DNA of 64,000 bases from Bradyrhizobium sp. AZCC 2176. Its GTDB lineage: Bacteria > Pseudomonadota > Alphaproteobacteria > Rhizobiales > Xanthobacteraceae. Below are positions 55,169-62,498 of this stretch, one piece after another. Under the pieces are notes generated by a model that saw only the letters and a list, made by a program, of their open reading frames with translations, ran no database searches and was not told where the DNA came from. Position numbers and translations under genes: made by a program. The stretch is from the NCBI RefSeq assembly GCF_036924645.1, contig NZ_JAZHRX010000001.1, positions 1,674,001-1,738,000 of the forward strand, given 5' to 3'. The first letter of the stretch is position 1. Every line of letters begins with the position of its first letter.

Positions 55169-55208
55169 CAATGTTTCGCGGGGGCATTTCGGCCATCGCG
55201 AAACATTG
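55169..55208. repeat. Perfect 12-bp-arm inverted repeat upstream of the antitoxin gene
   Basis: CAATGTTTCGCG and CGCGAAACATTG are exact reverse complements with a 16-base centre. It lies 36-75 bases upstream of the antitoxin start, so it is a candidate operator for the toxin-antitoxin pair, or a hairpin left by insertion. Confidence 0.55.
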
Positions 55209-55225
55209 TCCACGTTGCGCCCGAT

Positions 55226-55287
55226 AAGGCATCGGCTTCCCGCTCAGCGTGAACGGGCTCGGCGAAGGGTATGACAAGCTGCCGTGA
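55226..55287 (+). pseudogene. 3' remnant of a second ialB gene
   Basis: The bases encode IGFPLSVNGLGEGYDKLP followed by TGA, nearly identical to the end of the intact ialB (54555). The nucleotide match over about 64 bases is roughly 86% with mostly synonymous changes. The 5' part is missing. It appears to be a diverged paralogue truncated next to the toxin-antitoxin insertion. Confidence 0.75.
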
Positions 55288-55294
55288 GGGGGCG

Positions 55295-55789
55295 CTAAAA
55301 CAGTATCCCCATGAGGACGTGGTTTTCGAAGGCGCCATCGACCAGAATGCGGTGGCGCTGCAGTCCTTCGGTTGCAAAGCCGAATTTTCTGTAGAGATCG
55401 ATCGCGACCGCGTTGTTTTCCCGAACCGTCAGCTCGACTCGGCGCAGTCCAAAATCCCGCACCGCATCGAGCGTCTGCCGGATCAAACGCCCGCCTATTC
55501 CCTGTCGGCGGAATTCCGGCAGCAGGCCCATGCCGAGAACGCCGACATGGGCGCGAACCGGCCTTTGGTTGGGCATGACGTCGCACCAGCCAACAACCTC
55601 TCCAGCCGACACCGCGACCAGTTGCGGATAACCCTGCTTGATATTGTTGAGAATGAAGTCCCGTATCGATTCGAGCGGCGGGGCTTCCAGAAACGCGAGA
55701 TAGCGACGCTCCCGTGCGACGGAGTCGAGGGACCGATGATAGCTTTCGATATGGTCTTGCGTTATCGGAACAATTTCGACTGAAGCCAT
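55295..55789 (-). CDS. GNAT N-acetyltransferase (164 aa)
   Basis: A GNAT-fold acetyltransferase. The ATG at 55789 (MASVEIVPITQDHIESYHRS) is preferred to a long frame reaching 56026 antisense to tldD. The acetyl-CoA motif is in LGMGLLPEFRRQGIGGRLIR (RRQGIG), and the C-terminal motif is NNAVAIDLYRKFGFATEG. The substrate is unknown; it resembles RimI-like and phosphinothricin-type enzymes only in general fold. Confidence 0.88.
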   Translation of the reverse strand: MASVEIVPITQDHIESYHRSLDSVARERRYLAFLEAPPLESIRDFILNNIKQGYPQLVAVSAGEVVGWCDVMPNQRPVRAHVGVLGMGLLPEFRRQGIGGRLIRQTLDAVRDFGLRRVELTVRENNAVAIDLYRKFGFATEGLQRHRILVDGAFENHVLMGILF

Positions 55790-55877
55790 CGTCTCGGCAA
55801 CGTGTTGATCCCGCCCCTCGCGGAATGGCCGGGAAACAACTATCTTGGATGCGCCCCTCCGACAACGGACTGATTTG

Positions 55878-57302
55878 ATGACCAATCCCGCCACGACCTC
55901 CCTTCTCGACCGTGCCAATCTCGACCGTGATGCTGTCCGACGCGAGATCGCGCGGGGACTCGAAGGGGCCGACGATGGCGAGCTGTTTCTGGAATATGGC
56001 CAGACCGAAGCGCTCGGTTTTGACAATGGCCGGCTGAAGCAGGCGACCTACGACACCAGCCAGGGGTTTGGGCTGCGCGCGGTCAAGGATGATGCGGTGG
56101 GCTATGCGCACTCCTCCGACGTCTCGCTGCCGGCGCTGATCCGTGCCGCCGACGCCGTGGCTGCCGTGCGCGGCGGCTACAGCGGCAATTTCGCTGCTGC
56201 GCCGGCGCATACCAATGTGCGGCTCTATGGCGATGAGAATCCGCTGGATGCGCCGGGGTTTGAAGCCAAGGTAAAGCTGCTGGCCGAGATCGACGCCTAT
56301 GTGCGCGACAAGGACCCGCGGGTGCGGCAGGCTTCCATCAGCCTGGGCGCCACCTGGCAAGTGGTCGAAATACTGCGCCCCGACGGCGAGAGCTATCGCG
56401 ACATCCGCCCGCTGGTGCGGGTCAATATTTCGGTGGTCGCAGGGCAAGGCGACCGGCAGGAAAGCGGCAGCAAGGGCTATGGCGGCCGTGAGGGTTATGC
56501 GCGCTTCATCGAGACCAAGGCGTGGCGCGAGGCGGCTGACGGCGCGATCCGCGAGGCGCTGGTCAACCTGGAATCGGTCCCCGCCCCCGCCGGCGAGATG
56601 GACGTGGTGCTGGGCGCCGGCTGGCCCGGCGTGATGCTGCATGAGGCGGTCGGTCATGGCCTGGAAGGCGACTTCAACCGCAAGCAGACCTCGGCCTTTG
56701 CGGGATTGATGGGCAAGCAGGTCGCGGCCAAGGGCGTCACCGTCGTCGACGACGGCACCATGGCCTCGCGGCGCGGCTCGCTCTCAATCGACGACGAGGG
56801 CACGCCGACCAACCGCACCGTGCTGATCGAGGACGGCATTCTGGTCGGCTACATGCAGGACCGGCAGAACGCGCGGCTGATGAACATGAAGCCGACCGGC
56901 AACGGCCGCCGCCAGAGCTACGCCCACGTGCCGATGCCGCGCATGACCAACACTTACATGCTGGCGGGCGAGCGCGATCCGGCTGAGATCTTGGCTTCGG
57001 TGAAGAACGGCGTCTATGCCGCGAATTTCGGCGGCGGCCAGGTCGACATCACCTCCGGCAAATATGTGTTCCAGTGCACCGAGGCCTACAAGATCGAGAA
57101 CGGCAAGCTCGGCGCGCCGCTGAAGGGCGCGATGCTGATCGGCAACGGGCCGACCGACCTGCATCGGATCACCATGGTCGGCAACGATCTGGCGCTTGAT
57201 ACCGGCATCGGCACCTGCGGCAAGAACGGCCAGGGCGTGCCGGTCGGCGTCGGCCAGCCGACGCTGCGGATGGAAAAGATCACGGTCGGAGGAACGGGTT
57301 AG
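55878..57302 (+). CDS. tldD: Metalloprotease TldD
   Basis: A 474-residue TldD protease subunit, which with TldE/PmbA processes small peptides and modified peptides such as microcins. The zinc motif is HEAVGHGLEGD (H255, E256, H260). Typical segments: GFDNGRLKQATYDTSQGFGL, DDGTMASRRGSLSIDDEGTP, and GNGRRQSYAHVPMPRMTNTY. The ATG at 55878 is preferred. tldE is not in the window. The stop overlaps the lepB start by one base. Confidence 0.96.
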   Translation: MTNPATTSLLDRANLDRDAVRREIARGLEGADDGELFLEYGQTEALGFDNGRLKQATYDTSQGFGLRAVKDDAVGYAHSSDVSLPALIRAADAVAAVRGGYSGNFAAAPAHTNVRLYGDENPLDAPGFEAKVKLLAEIDAYVRDKDPRVRQASISLGATWQVVEILRPDGESYRDIRPLVRVNISVVAGQGDRQESGSKGYGGREGYARFIETKAWREAADGAIREALVNLESVPAPAGEMDVVLGAGWPGVMLHEAVGHGLEGDFNRKQTSAFAGLMGKQVAAKGVTVVDDGTMASRRGSLSIDDEGTPTNRTVLIEDGILVGYMQDRQNARLMNMKPTGNGRRQSYAHVPMPRMTNTYMLAGERDPAEILASVKNGVYAANFGGGQVDITSGKYVFQCTEAYKIENGKLGAPLKGAMLIGNGPTDLHRITMVGNDLALDTGIGTCGKNGQGVPVGVGQPTLRMEKITVGGTG

Positions 57303-58090
57303 TGAGCGACGAAAAGGTGGTGAGCGAAGAGGAGCAACTGCCCGCGGCCAAGCCGGTGAGCTGGCGCGGCCAGGCCGTCCAGCTCGCGGCCATCGTGGCC
57401 GTCGTACTCGTCGCCAAGGGCGCGATCGCCGAGCCGTTTTATGTTCCGTCCGGTTCGATGGAGCCGACGCTTCTGATCGGCGACGCGCTGGTGGCCTCGA
57501 AATTTCCCTATGGTTACGGCGCGGCGTCGCTGCCGATCCAGATCACGCTGCCGGAAATCGGCCGCGTTTTCGGCGAGACGCCCAAGCGCGGCGACGTCGT
57601 CGTGTTCCGCTGGCCGGGCGACCGCTCGCAGGCCTGGGTCAAGCGCGTGGTGGGATTGCCGGGTGACCGCATCCAGTTGCGGCAGGGCCAGCTCTTCATC
57701 AACGATCACGCGGCGGCGTTGAAGCCGGATGGCACAGGCGAGGCCGAAGACGACCGCGGCAACACCGAACGGGCCTATCGCTTCGTCGAGACGCTGCCGA
57801 ACGGCGTCAGCCACGCGATCTTCAAGATGCGCGACAATGGAAGGCTCGACAACACGCCCGAGGTGACAGTGCCGCCGGGCCAACTGTTCGTGCTCGGCGA
57901 CAACAGGGACAATTCCGCCGACAGCCGCGTCCCGGTGCGCGACGGCGGCGTCGGATTGCTGCCGATCGACAATCTCATCGGCCGCGCTGATGCCGTGGTC
58001 GGCTCGTGGGATCTCGGCATGCGCAGCCAGCCGGTATGGACCTGGCTGTCGGGCTTTCGGCTAGCGCGGTTTTTCACCTCGGTGCATTGA
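57302..58090 (+). CDS. lepB: Signal peptidase I
   Basis: Cleaves signal peptides from exported proteins. A 262-residue protein with one membrane helix (VQLAAIVAVVLVAKGAIAEP, about 27-46). The catalytic serine is S52 (VPSGSMEPTL) and the lysine K114 (WVKRVVGLPGDRI). The C-terminal box GDNRDNSADSR is present. It starts with GTG at 57302, overlapping the tldD stop, so it is probably translated with tldD. Confidence 0.95.
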   Translation: MSDEKVVSEEEQLPAAKPVSWRGQAVQLAAIVAVVLVAKGAIAEPFYVPSGSMEPTLLIGDALVASKFPYGYGAASLPIQITLPEIGRVFGETPKRGDVVVFRWPGDRSQAWVKRVVGLPGDRIQLRQGQLFINDHAAALKPDGTGEAEDDRGNTERAYRFVETLPNGVSHAIFKMRDNGRLDNTPEVTVPPGQLFVLGDNRDNSADSRVPVRDGGVGLLPIDNLIGRADAVVGSWDLGMRSQPVWTWLSGFRLARFFTSVH

Positions 58091-58129
58091 GGCGCAATGT
58101 TCTCTCCGTCGGAATTCGATCTCGGAGTG

Positions 58130-58206
58130 TAGGTGGGCAAAGGCGCGTTTGCGCCGTGCCCACCATGTTTCCACGATCGTGAGAGACGTGGTGGGCACGT
58201 GCCACA
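58130..58206. repeat. Palindromic repeat, second copy (GGTGGGCAAAGGCGC type)
   Basis: Arms GGTGGGCAAAGGCGC and GCGCCGTGCCCACC are the same as in 24524-24608. The second hairpin is shortened to GGTGGGCACGTGCCAC. It lies between lepB and the nucleotidyltransferase-like gene, just upstream of its start. Confidence 0.7.
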
Positions 58207-58214
58207 GCAGTACA

Positions 58215-58787
58215 ATGAATCAAGTCGAATTCCTGACCGCCGCCTTGCAAAATCCCGCTAACGAGATCGTTGCCGAAGAACTGTTCCGGCTGGCGCTGCC
58301 GGATGCGTGGCTGGTTTCCGGATGCCTGGTGCAGACGGCGTGGAACGTGCTGACCAAGCGCGCGGTCGATTACGGCATCAACGATTACGACGTGTTCTAT
58401 TTCGATCCGGATACGTCGTGGGGGGCGGAAGACCAGGTCATCCGCGCGCTCTCAGAGCGGCTTGCAGGCCGCGGCATCGCGGTCGAGGCGCGCAACCAGG
58501 CGCGCGTTCATCTCTGGTACCCGGAAAAGCATGGCCTGCCCTATCCGGAGCTGCGGTGTTCGACGCAAGGCATCGACCGATTTTTGACCAAGAATACGCA
58601 AATCGGAATCCGGCGCACGCAGGATGGCTACGAGGTTTATGCGCCGAACGGCTACGACGATGTCGCCGCACTGATCGTGCGTCCCAATCCGGGGCCGAAT
58701 TTTTCCGCGGCGAATTACGAAGCGAAGGCTGCGCGATGGAAGACGCTGTGGCCGGAGATCACGGTGCTGCCGGCGGCGATGTCGTAA
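58215..58787 (+). CDS. Nucleotidyltransferase-like protein (DUF925/COG3575)
   Basis: A 190-residue protein of the nucleotidyltransferase-like family. The ATG at 58215 (MNQVEFLTAALQNPANEIVA) is used; a frame reaching 58149 runs through a repeat. Segments: LPDAWLVSGCLVQTAWNVLT, DYDVFYFDPDTSWGAED and ARVHLWYPEKHGLPYPELRC. The DYDVFYFD acids are likely the active site. No known substrate. Confidence 0.88.
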   Translation: MNQVEFLTAALQNPANEIVAEELFRLALPDAWLVSGCLVQTAWNVLTKRAVDYGINDYDVFYFDPDTSWGAEDQVIRALSERLAGRGIAVEARNQARVHLWYPEKHGLPYPELRCSTQGIDRFLTKNTQIGIRRTQDGYEVYAPNGYDDVAALIVRPNPGPNFSAANYEAKAARWKTLWPEITVLPAAMS

Positions 58788-58823
58788 CAATCATCGTCGT
58801 CCCTGCGAACGCAGTATGCCGCC

Positions 58824-59378
58824 CTACCGCACCACGCCCGAGGTAAACCCCGCCTTGCGCCGCGGCGGCTTGATGTCCTTCTTCAGGAAGCAGTGCGCTT
58901 CCTTGCCGGCATAGCCGGGCCGCGCATAGGTCCAGGCGCGGCATTTATTGTCGGCGGCGCAGGCGGCCTTGCAGGCGTCGTCACCGTCGCTGCTCTTGAG
59001 ATCAAAACTCTTGTAGTCGCCGCCGAAGCGGTCGATCGAGGTTTCGATGGTGTCGTTGCGCCGCTCGACCACGCCGGCGCCGCGCACGCCGGAGACACAG
59101 CAATCGCTCTGCACCCGCGCCGGCACGTTGCTCTTGAGCCAGCACACCGCGCGGTTGGTCAGGTCGGTCGGATAGTTGAAGCTCCAGGCCCGGCAGCGGC
59201 GGTCGCGCTCGCACACCAGCGCGCATTCGGCCGGATCGCCCGAGATCACGGGCGCATTGAGATAATCGCTGCCGGGGCGGTCGAAATTGGCCTGCGCCAG
59301 CGCCGGGCGCGCAGCCACGGCCGCCGCCAAAAAGGCGAGCGTCACCACACACGCCCTGAGCAGGCGAACAGTCCCCAT
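58824..59378 (-). CDS. Secreted PAN/Apple-domain protein (184 aa)
   Basis: The ATG at 59378 (MGTVRLLRACVVTLAFLAAA, cleavage near ALAQA) opens a secreted protein. Two PAN/Apple-like repeats carry paired cysteines: DPAECALVCERDRRCRAW and GDDACKAACAADNKCRAW, each followed by C/W-containing tails (CWLKSNVPA; HCFLKKDIK). PAN domains bind proteins or carbohydrates. Many such proteins in rhizobia are of unknown role. Confidence 0.88.
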   Translation of the reverse strand: MGTVRLLRACVVTLAFLAAAVAARPALAQANFDRPGSDYLNAPVISGDPAECALVCERDRRCRAWSFNYPTDLTNRAVCWLKSNVPARVQSDCCVSGVRGAGVVERRNDTIETSIDRFGGDYKSFDLKSSDGDDACKAACAADNKCRAWTYARPGYAGKEAHCFLKKDIKPPRRKAGFTSGVVR

Positions 59379-59458
59379 TCGCAGGTGCTTTCGAGTACGC
59401 GTTTTCCAGCGCGGGATGACTTTTTCTTCGAAAGTCGTCCCGCCCCAGCCCTTTGATT

Positions 59459-59535
59459 CGAGCATGATTTCTTTGGAAAACCGGCGCCGGCCTTCGCTCG
59501 CGACAAACGCGAAACGCGTTGGCGCGGAGATCATG
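59459..59535. repeat. Palindromic repeat with GAGCATGAT ends
   Basis: GAGCATGAT at the left and ATCATGCTC at the right enclose ATTTCTTTGGAAAACCGGCGCC, matching the AGCATGATCCGGAAAA-type repeats of Bradyrhizobium. It lies in the 233-base gap upstream of the PAN protein gene. Confidence 0.7.
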
Positions 59536-59611
59536 CTCCATCCGGCCGTCATTTGAGCGCCATCAACCTGTACGGTGGATGAACGGCCCAAAACCAAGGC
59601 AACCCTTTTAA

Positions 59612-60982
59612 TTAAAACGCGTATTCCTGATAGGCGGGCTCCACGGAACCGCCCCACTCGCCGTTGAATTTGTCCAGCATCTCTTCCGCCGGCGTGCGGC
59701 CCGATTCGAGGATCCGTTCCAGCGGTTCGAGGTAACGGCTCTCGTCGCGGCCGGAATGATCGACGCGGTTGCGCCGCCGCAGCCCCGCATACGACAGCTT
59801 CAGGCATTCCTTCGCGATCTCGAACAGATAACGGTCCTTGATCCTGGCCTTGAAGCCGAAGCGCGGCACGTCATCGCGCAACGCCTGGCGCTCCTGGGCG
59901 GTCCAGTGCCTGACCAGATCCCAGGCCGCGTTCAGGCTTTCGTCGTCATACAACAGCCCGACCCAGAATGCCGGCAACGCCGGCAGCCGGCCCCACGGTA
60001 CGCCATCGGCGCCGCGCATTTCCAGATAACGCTTGAGGCGGACTTCCGGGAAAATCGTCGACAGATGGTTGGCCCAGTCCGACAAGGTCGGACGCTCGCC
60101 GGGAAGCGAATTGTTGCGGCCCTCGAAGAAGGCGCGGAACGAGGAACCTGCGACGTCGATATAGGTGTCGCCGCGCTTGACGAAGTACATGGGCACGTCG
60201 AGCGCATAGTCGACCCAGCGCTCGAACCCCATTCCGTCCTCGAACACCCAGGGCAGCATGCCGGAGCGCGCATTATCCGTGTCGCGCCAGATCTCGGAGC
60301 GGAACGACAGGAAGCCGTTCGGCTTGCCTTCGGTGAACGGCGAATTGGCGAACAGCGCGGTCGCCACCGGCTGCAGCGCGATCGACACGCGCAGCTTCTT
60401 GACCATGTCGGCTTCGGAGGAGAAGTCGAGATTGGTCTGCACCGTACAGGTCCGGTACATCATGTCGATGCCATACTGGCCGACCTTCGGCATGTAGTTG
60501 GTCATGATCTTGTAGCGGCCCTTGGGCATCACCGGAATCTGCTCCCGAGACCAGGACGGCGTCATGCCGAGCCCGAGAAAGCCAATGCCCAACGGCGTCG
60601 CGATCTCGCGGACCTGCGCCAGATGCGCCATCAGCTCGGACTGGGTCTGGTGCACGTTTTCGACCGGCGCCCCCGACAATTCGAACTGCCCGCCCGGCTC
60701 CAGCGAAATCGCGCCGCCTCCGGTGACGTCGTAGAGGCCGATGATCTTGCCGTGCTCCATGATCGGCTCCCAGCCGAGCAGAAGCTGCATGCCTTCGAGC
60801 AGCGCCCCTATACCGCGCGCGCCTTCGTATGGCACGGGCTGACGGCCCTCCAGCGTGAACGGGGTCTTCTCGTGCTCGGTGCCGATGCGGAACTCGGACG
60901 GCGGCTTGGTGCCGGCCTCGAACCACGCGACGAGCTCGTCACGCGATTGCAGCGGCGTCATATCGATCTGGTCACGCGCCAT
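59612..60982 (-). CDS. gshA: Glutamate-cysteine ligase
   Basis: First step of glutathione synthesis, ATP-dependent joining of glutamate and cysteine. A 456-residue enzyme of the plant/alphaproteobacterial class (GCS2). The ATG at 60982 (MARDQIDMTPLQSRDELVAW) is used. Signatures: SEFRIGTEHEKTPFTLEGRQ, GGGAISLEPGGQFELSGAPV, GKYKIMTNYM-like GRYKIMTNYMPKVGQYGIDM, and MYRTCTVQTNLDFSSEADM. Together with the marR-gst pair upstream, it makes a thiol-based detoxification neighbourhood. Confidence 0.95.
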   Translation of the reverse strand: MARDQIDMTPLQSRDELVAWFEAGTKPPSEFRIGTEHEKTPFTLEGRQPVPYEGARGIGALLEGMQLLLGWEPIMEHGKIIGLYDVTGGGAISLEPGGQFELSGAPVENVHQTQSELMAHLAQVREIATPLGIGFLGLGMTPSWSREQIPVMPKGRYKIMTNYMPKVGQYGIDMMYRTCTVQTNLDFSSEADMVKKLRVSIALQPVATALFANSPFTEGKPNGFLSFRSEIWRDTDNARSGMLPWVFEDGMGFERWVDYALDVPMYFVKRGDTYIDVAGSSFRAFFEGRNNSLPGERPTLSDWANHLSTIFPEVRLKRYLEMRGADGVPWGRLPALPAFWVGLLYDDESLNAAWDLVRHWTAQERQALRDDVPRFGFKARIKDRYLFEIAKECLKLSYAGLRRRNRVDHSGRDESRYLEPLERILESGRTPAEEMLDKFNGEWGGSVEPAYQEYAF

Positions 60983-61078
60983 GAAAAAATCCGGATAACT
61001 GGCGATTCGACCGAACGCGCCGTGTGGCCAAGGGAATGCGGACGGCGTCGCCCGCATCAACGAAACGTATCAGGGCAG

Positions 61079-61570
61079 TCATCGCGCCGGCACGCCGTCG
61101 CGGGCAGTGGCCGCCTTGACGTCGGAGCAGGAGCAGCCCAGCCGGTCGAGCAGACCGCAAAGCTTCATGGCGTCGGCATCGGACAGTTTGGAGCCGACAT
61201 GCTTTTCGATCGCCGCCGAATAGGCGCTCCACATTTTCTTCTGCAGCTCGCGCCCGGCCTCGGTGATCTCCACGAACTGGCCGCGCTTGTCGATCTTGCA
61301 TTCGCGCCGCGCCGCCAGGCCCTCGTCGACCAGGCGGTCGATCAGCCGCGAGGTGGAATATTGCGGGATCAGCATCTGCTTTTCCAGCTCTACCGGGCGC
61401 ATCTCGCCGGAGGGAGCGCGCGACAGTTCCAATAGCGCGTCATACCACGCCAGCGGCGGAAAGCCCGCTTTCTTCAAATCCTGCTCGACGGCATCAAGTA
61501 CCCGGCTCTGCACCCGCATCAAGCGGATCCAGGCGGCCGTCGCCTCGGTCGATGGTTTGCGTTTCATCAT
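61079..61570 (-). CDS. MarR-family regulator (163 aa)
   Basis: A winged-helix MarR regulator. The ATG at 61570 (MMKRKPSTEATAAWIRLMRV) is preferred; GTG at 61588 is also possible. The wHTH is at about residues 35-115 (LAWYDALLELSRAPSGEMRP, VELEKQMLIPQYSTSRLIDR, LVDEGLAARRECKIDKRGQF). A C-terminal CSCSD may be a cysteine sensor. It is divergent from a beta-class GST, and two matching palindromes lie in between, so it very likely represses both genes. Confidence 0.9.
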   Translation of the reverse strand: MMKRKPSTEATAAWIRLMRVQSRVLDAVEQDLKKAGFPPLAWYDALLELSRAPSGEMRPVELEKQMLIPQYSTSRLIDRLVDEGLAARRECKIDKRGQFVEITEAGRELQKKMWSAYSAAIEKHVGSKLSDADAMKLCGLLDRLGCSCSDVKAATARDGVPAR

Positions 61571-61608
61571 CCAGTCCGTATCTGTCACAGATCAGTGTAC
61601 CGCACTAA

Positions 61609-61648
61609 ATGCAGCTGCATCAATCTTGACTATTCCATGCAAATGCAT
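61609..61648. promoter_or_regulatory. Pair of ATGCA-N2-TGCAT operators between marR and gst
   Basis: Site 1, ATGCAGCTGCAT (61609-61620), and site 2, ATGCAAATGCAT (61637-61648), share arms ATGCA/TGCAT and have centres 28 bases apart. The outer flanks CTAA and TTAG are inverted, so the two sites face each other. TTGACT at 61626-61631, 16-17 bases before TTTAGT at 61648-61653, fits a gst promoter covered by site 2. Confidence 0.75.
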
Positions 61649-61690
61649 TTAGTCACTCCACCCAATAATATCGAGGGAAGGGAAAAGCCG

Positions 61691-62305
61691 ATGAAACTGT
61701 ATTATACGCCAGGCGCCTGCTCGCTATCCCCCCATATCGCGCTTCTCGAGGCCGGTCTGCCCTATGACCTGGTCAAGGTCGACCTGCGCGCCAAGAAGCT
61801 GGAGAACGGTGACGACTTTTTGAAGGTCAACCCGAAGGGCCAGGTGCCGGTGCTGGCGCTCGATTCGGGCGAGCTGGTCACCGAGGGCCCGGTGATTGTC
61901 CAGATGATCGCCGACAAGGCCGCGGCCAAGAACCTCGCGCCCGCCCGCGACAGCGCCGACCGCTACAAGCTGCTGGAGTGGCTCAACTTCATCACCACGG
62001 AACTGCACAAGAGTTTCGGCCCGATGTTCTCGCCGCTGCTGGCCGACGACGCCAAGGCGTTCTTCAAGGATCGGGTGATGGGCAAGTTCAAGTATGTCGA
62101 CAGCCAGCTTGCGGGGCGCGACTACCTGATGGGCAGCCAGTTCACCATCGCCGACGGCTATCTGTTCACGATGCTGACCTGGGCGGACCGGATGAAGTTC
62201 GATCTTTCCGAGATGCCGAACCTTCTGGCCTACAAGGCCCGCATCGCCGCCCGCCCGAAGGTGCAGGAAGCGCTGACCAAGGAAGGCCTGATGAAGGCGG
62301 CGTGA
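61691..62305 (+). CDS. Beta-class glutathione S-transferase
   Basis: A 204-residue GST. The ATG at 61691 (MKLYYTPGACSLSPHIALLE) follows GAGGGAAGG. The beta-class active-site Cys10 and following SLSPHIAL are present; the glutathione site TEGPVIVQMIADKA and C-terminal domain (KLLEWLNFITTELHKSFGPM) follow. It probably conjugates glutathione to electrophiles, under the divergent MarR regulator. A terminator follows. Confidence 0.94.
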   Translation: MKLYYTPGACSLSPHIALLEAGLPYDLVKVDLRAKKLENGDDFLKVNPKGQVPVLALDSGELVTEGPVIVQMIADKAAAKNLAPARDSADRYKLLEWLNFITTELHKSFGPMFSPLLADDAKAFFKDRVMGKFKYVDSQLAGRDYLMGSQFTIADGYLFTMLTWADRMKFDLSEMPNLLAYKARIAARPKVQEALTKEGLMKAA

Positions 62306-62327
62306 GTTCTTGCGCATAGCGAATGCG

Positions 62328-62361
62328 AAAAGGGCCGGATCGATGATCCGGCCCTTTTTCT
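62328..62361 (+). terminator. Rho-independent terminator after gst
   Basis: AAAAGGGCCGGATC, loop GATG, GATCCGGCCCTTTTT with extra T. A strong stem and U-tract directly before the palindromic repeat copy B. Confidence 0.9.
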
Positions 62362-62363
62362 TC

Positions 62364-62485
62364 GTAGATGGGGTAACGGGCCGCGGTCTGCCCTCCAAGC
62401 CAGCCGCGCTTGCTACGGCGCTATTGGGTTGCGCGCTTCGCGCGGCTGGCTTGGAGGGCGGGCCGGGCCCGTTACCCCATCTACA
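62364..62485. repeat. Long palindromic repeat, copy B (complete)
   Basis: Outer arms GTAGATGGGGTAACGGGCC and GGGCCCGTTACCCCATCTAC; middle arms TGCCCTCCAAGCCAGCCGCGC and GCGCGGCTGGCTTGGAGGGC; inner AGCGCCGTAGCAAGC on the opposite strand. It corresponds to copy A at 25966-26066 in reverse orientation, which lacks one outer arm. Confidence 0.8.
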
Positions 62486-62498
62486 AGTTTGCACCGCC

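Noticed and set aside
55790..56026. Extension of the GNAT frame (minus strand) into tldD
   Set aside because: The extra N-terminus is antisense to tldD and low-complexity (S, R-rich).
59379..59807. Upstream extension of the PAN-domain protein to about 327 residues
   Set aside because: The extension runs through a palindromic repeat and into the gshA gene antisense; the signal peptide at 59378 marks the real start.
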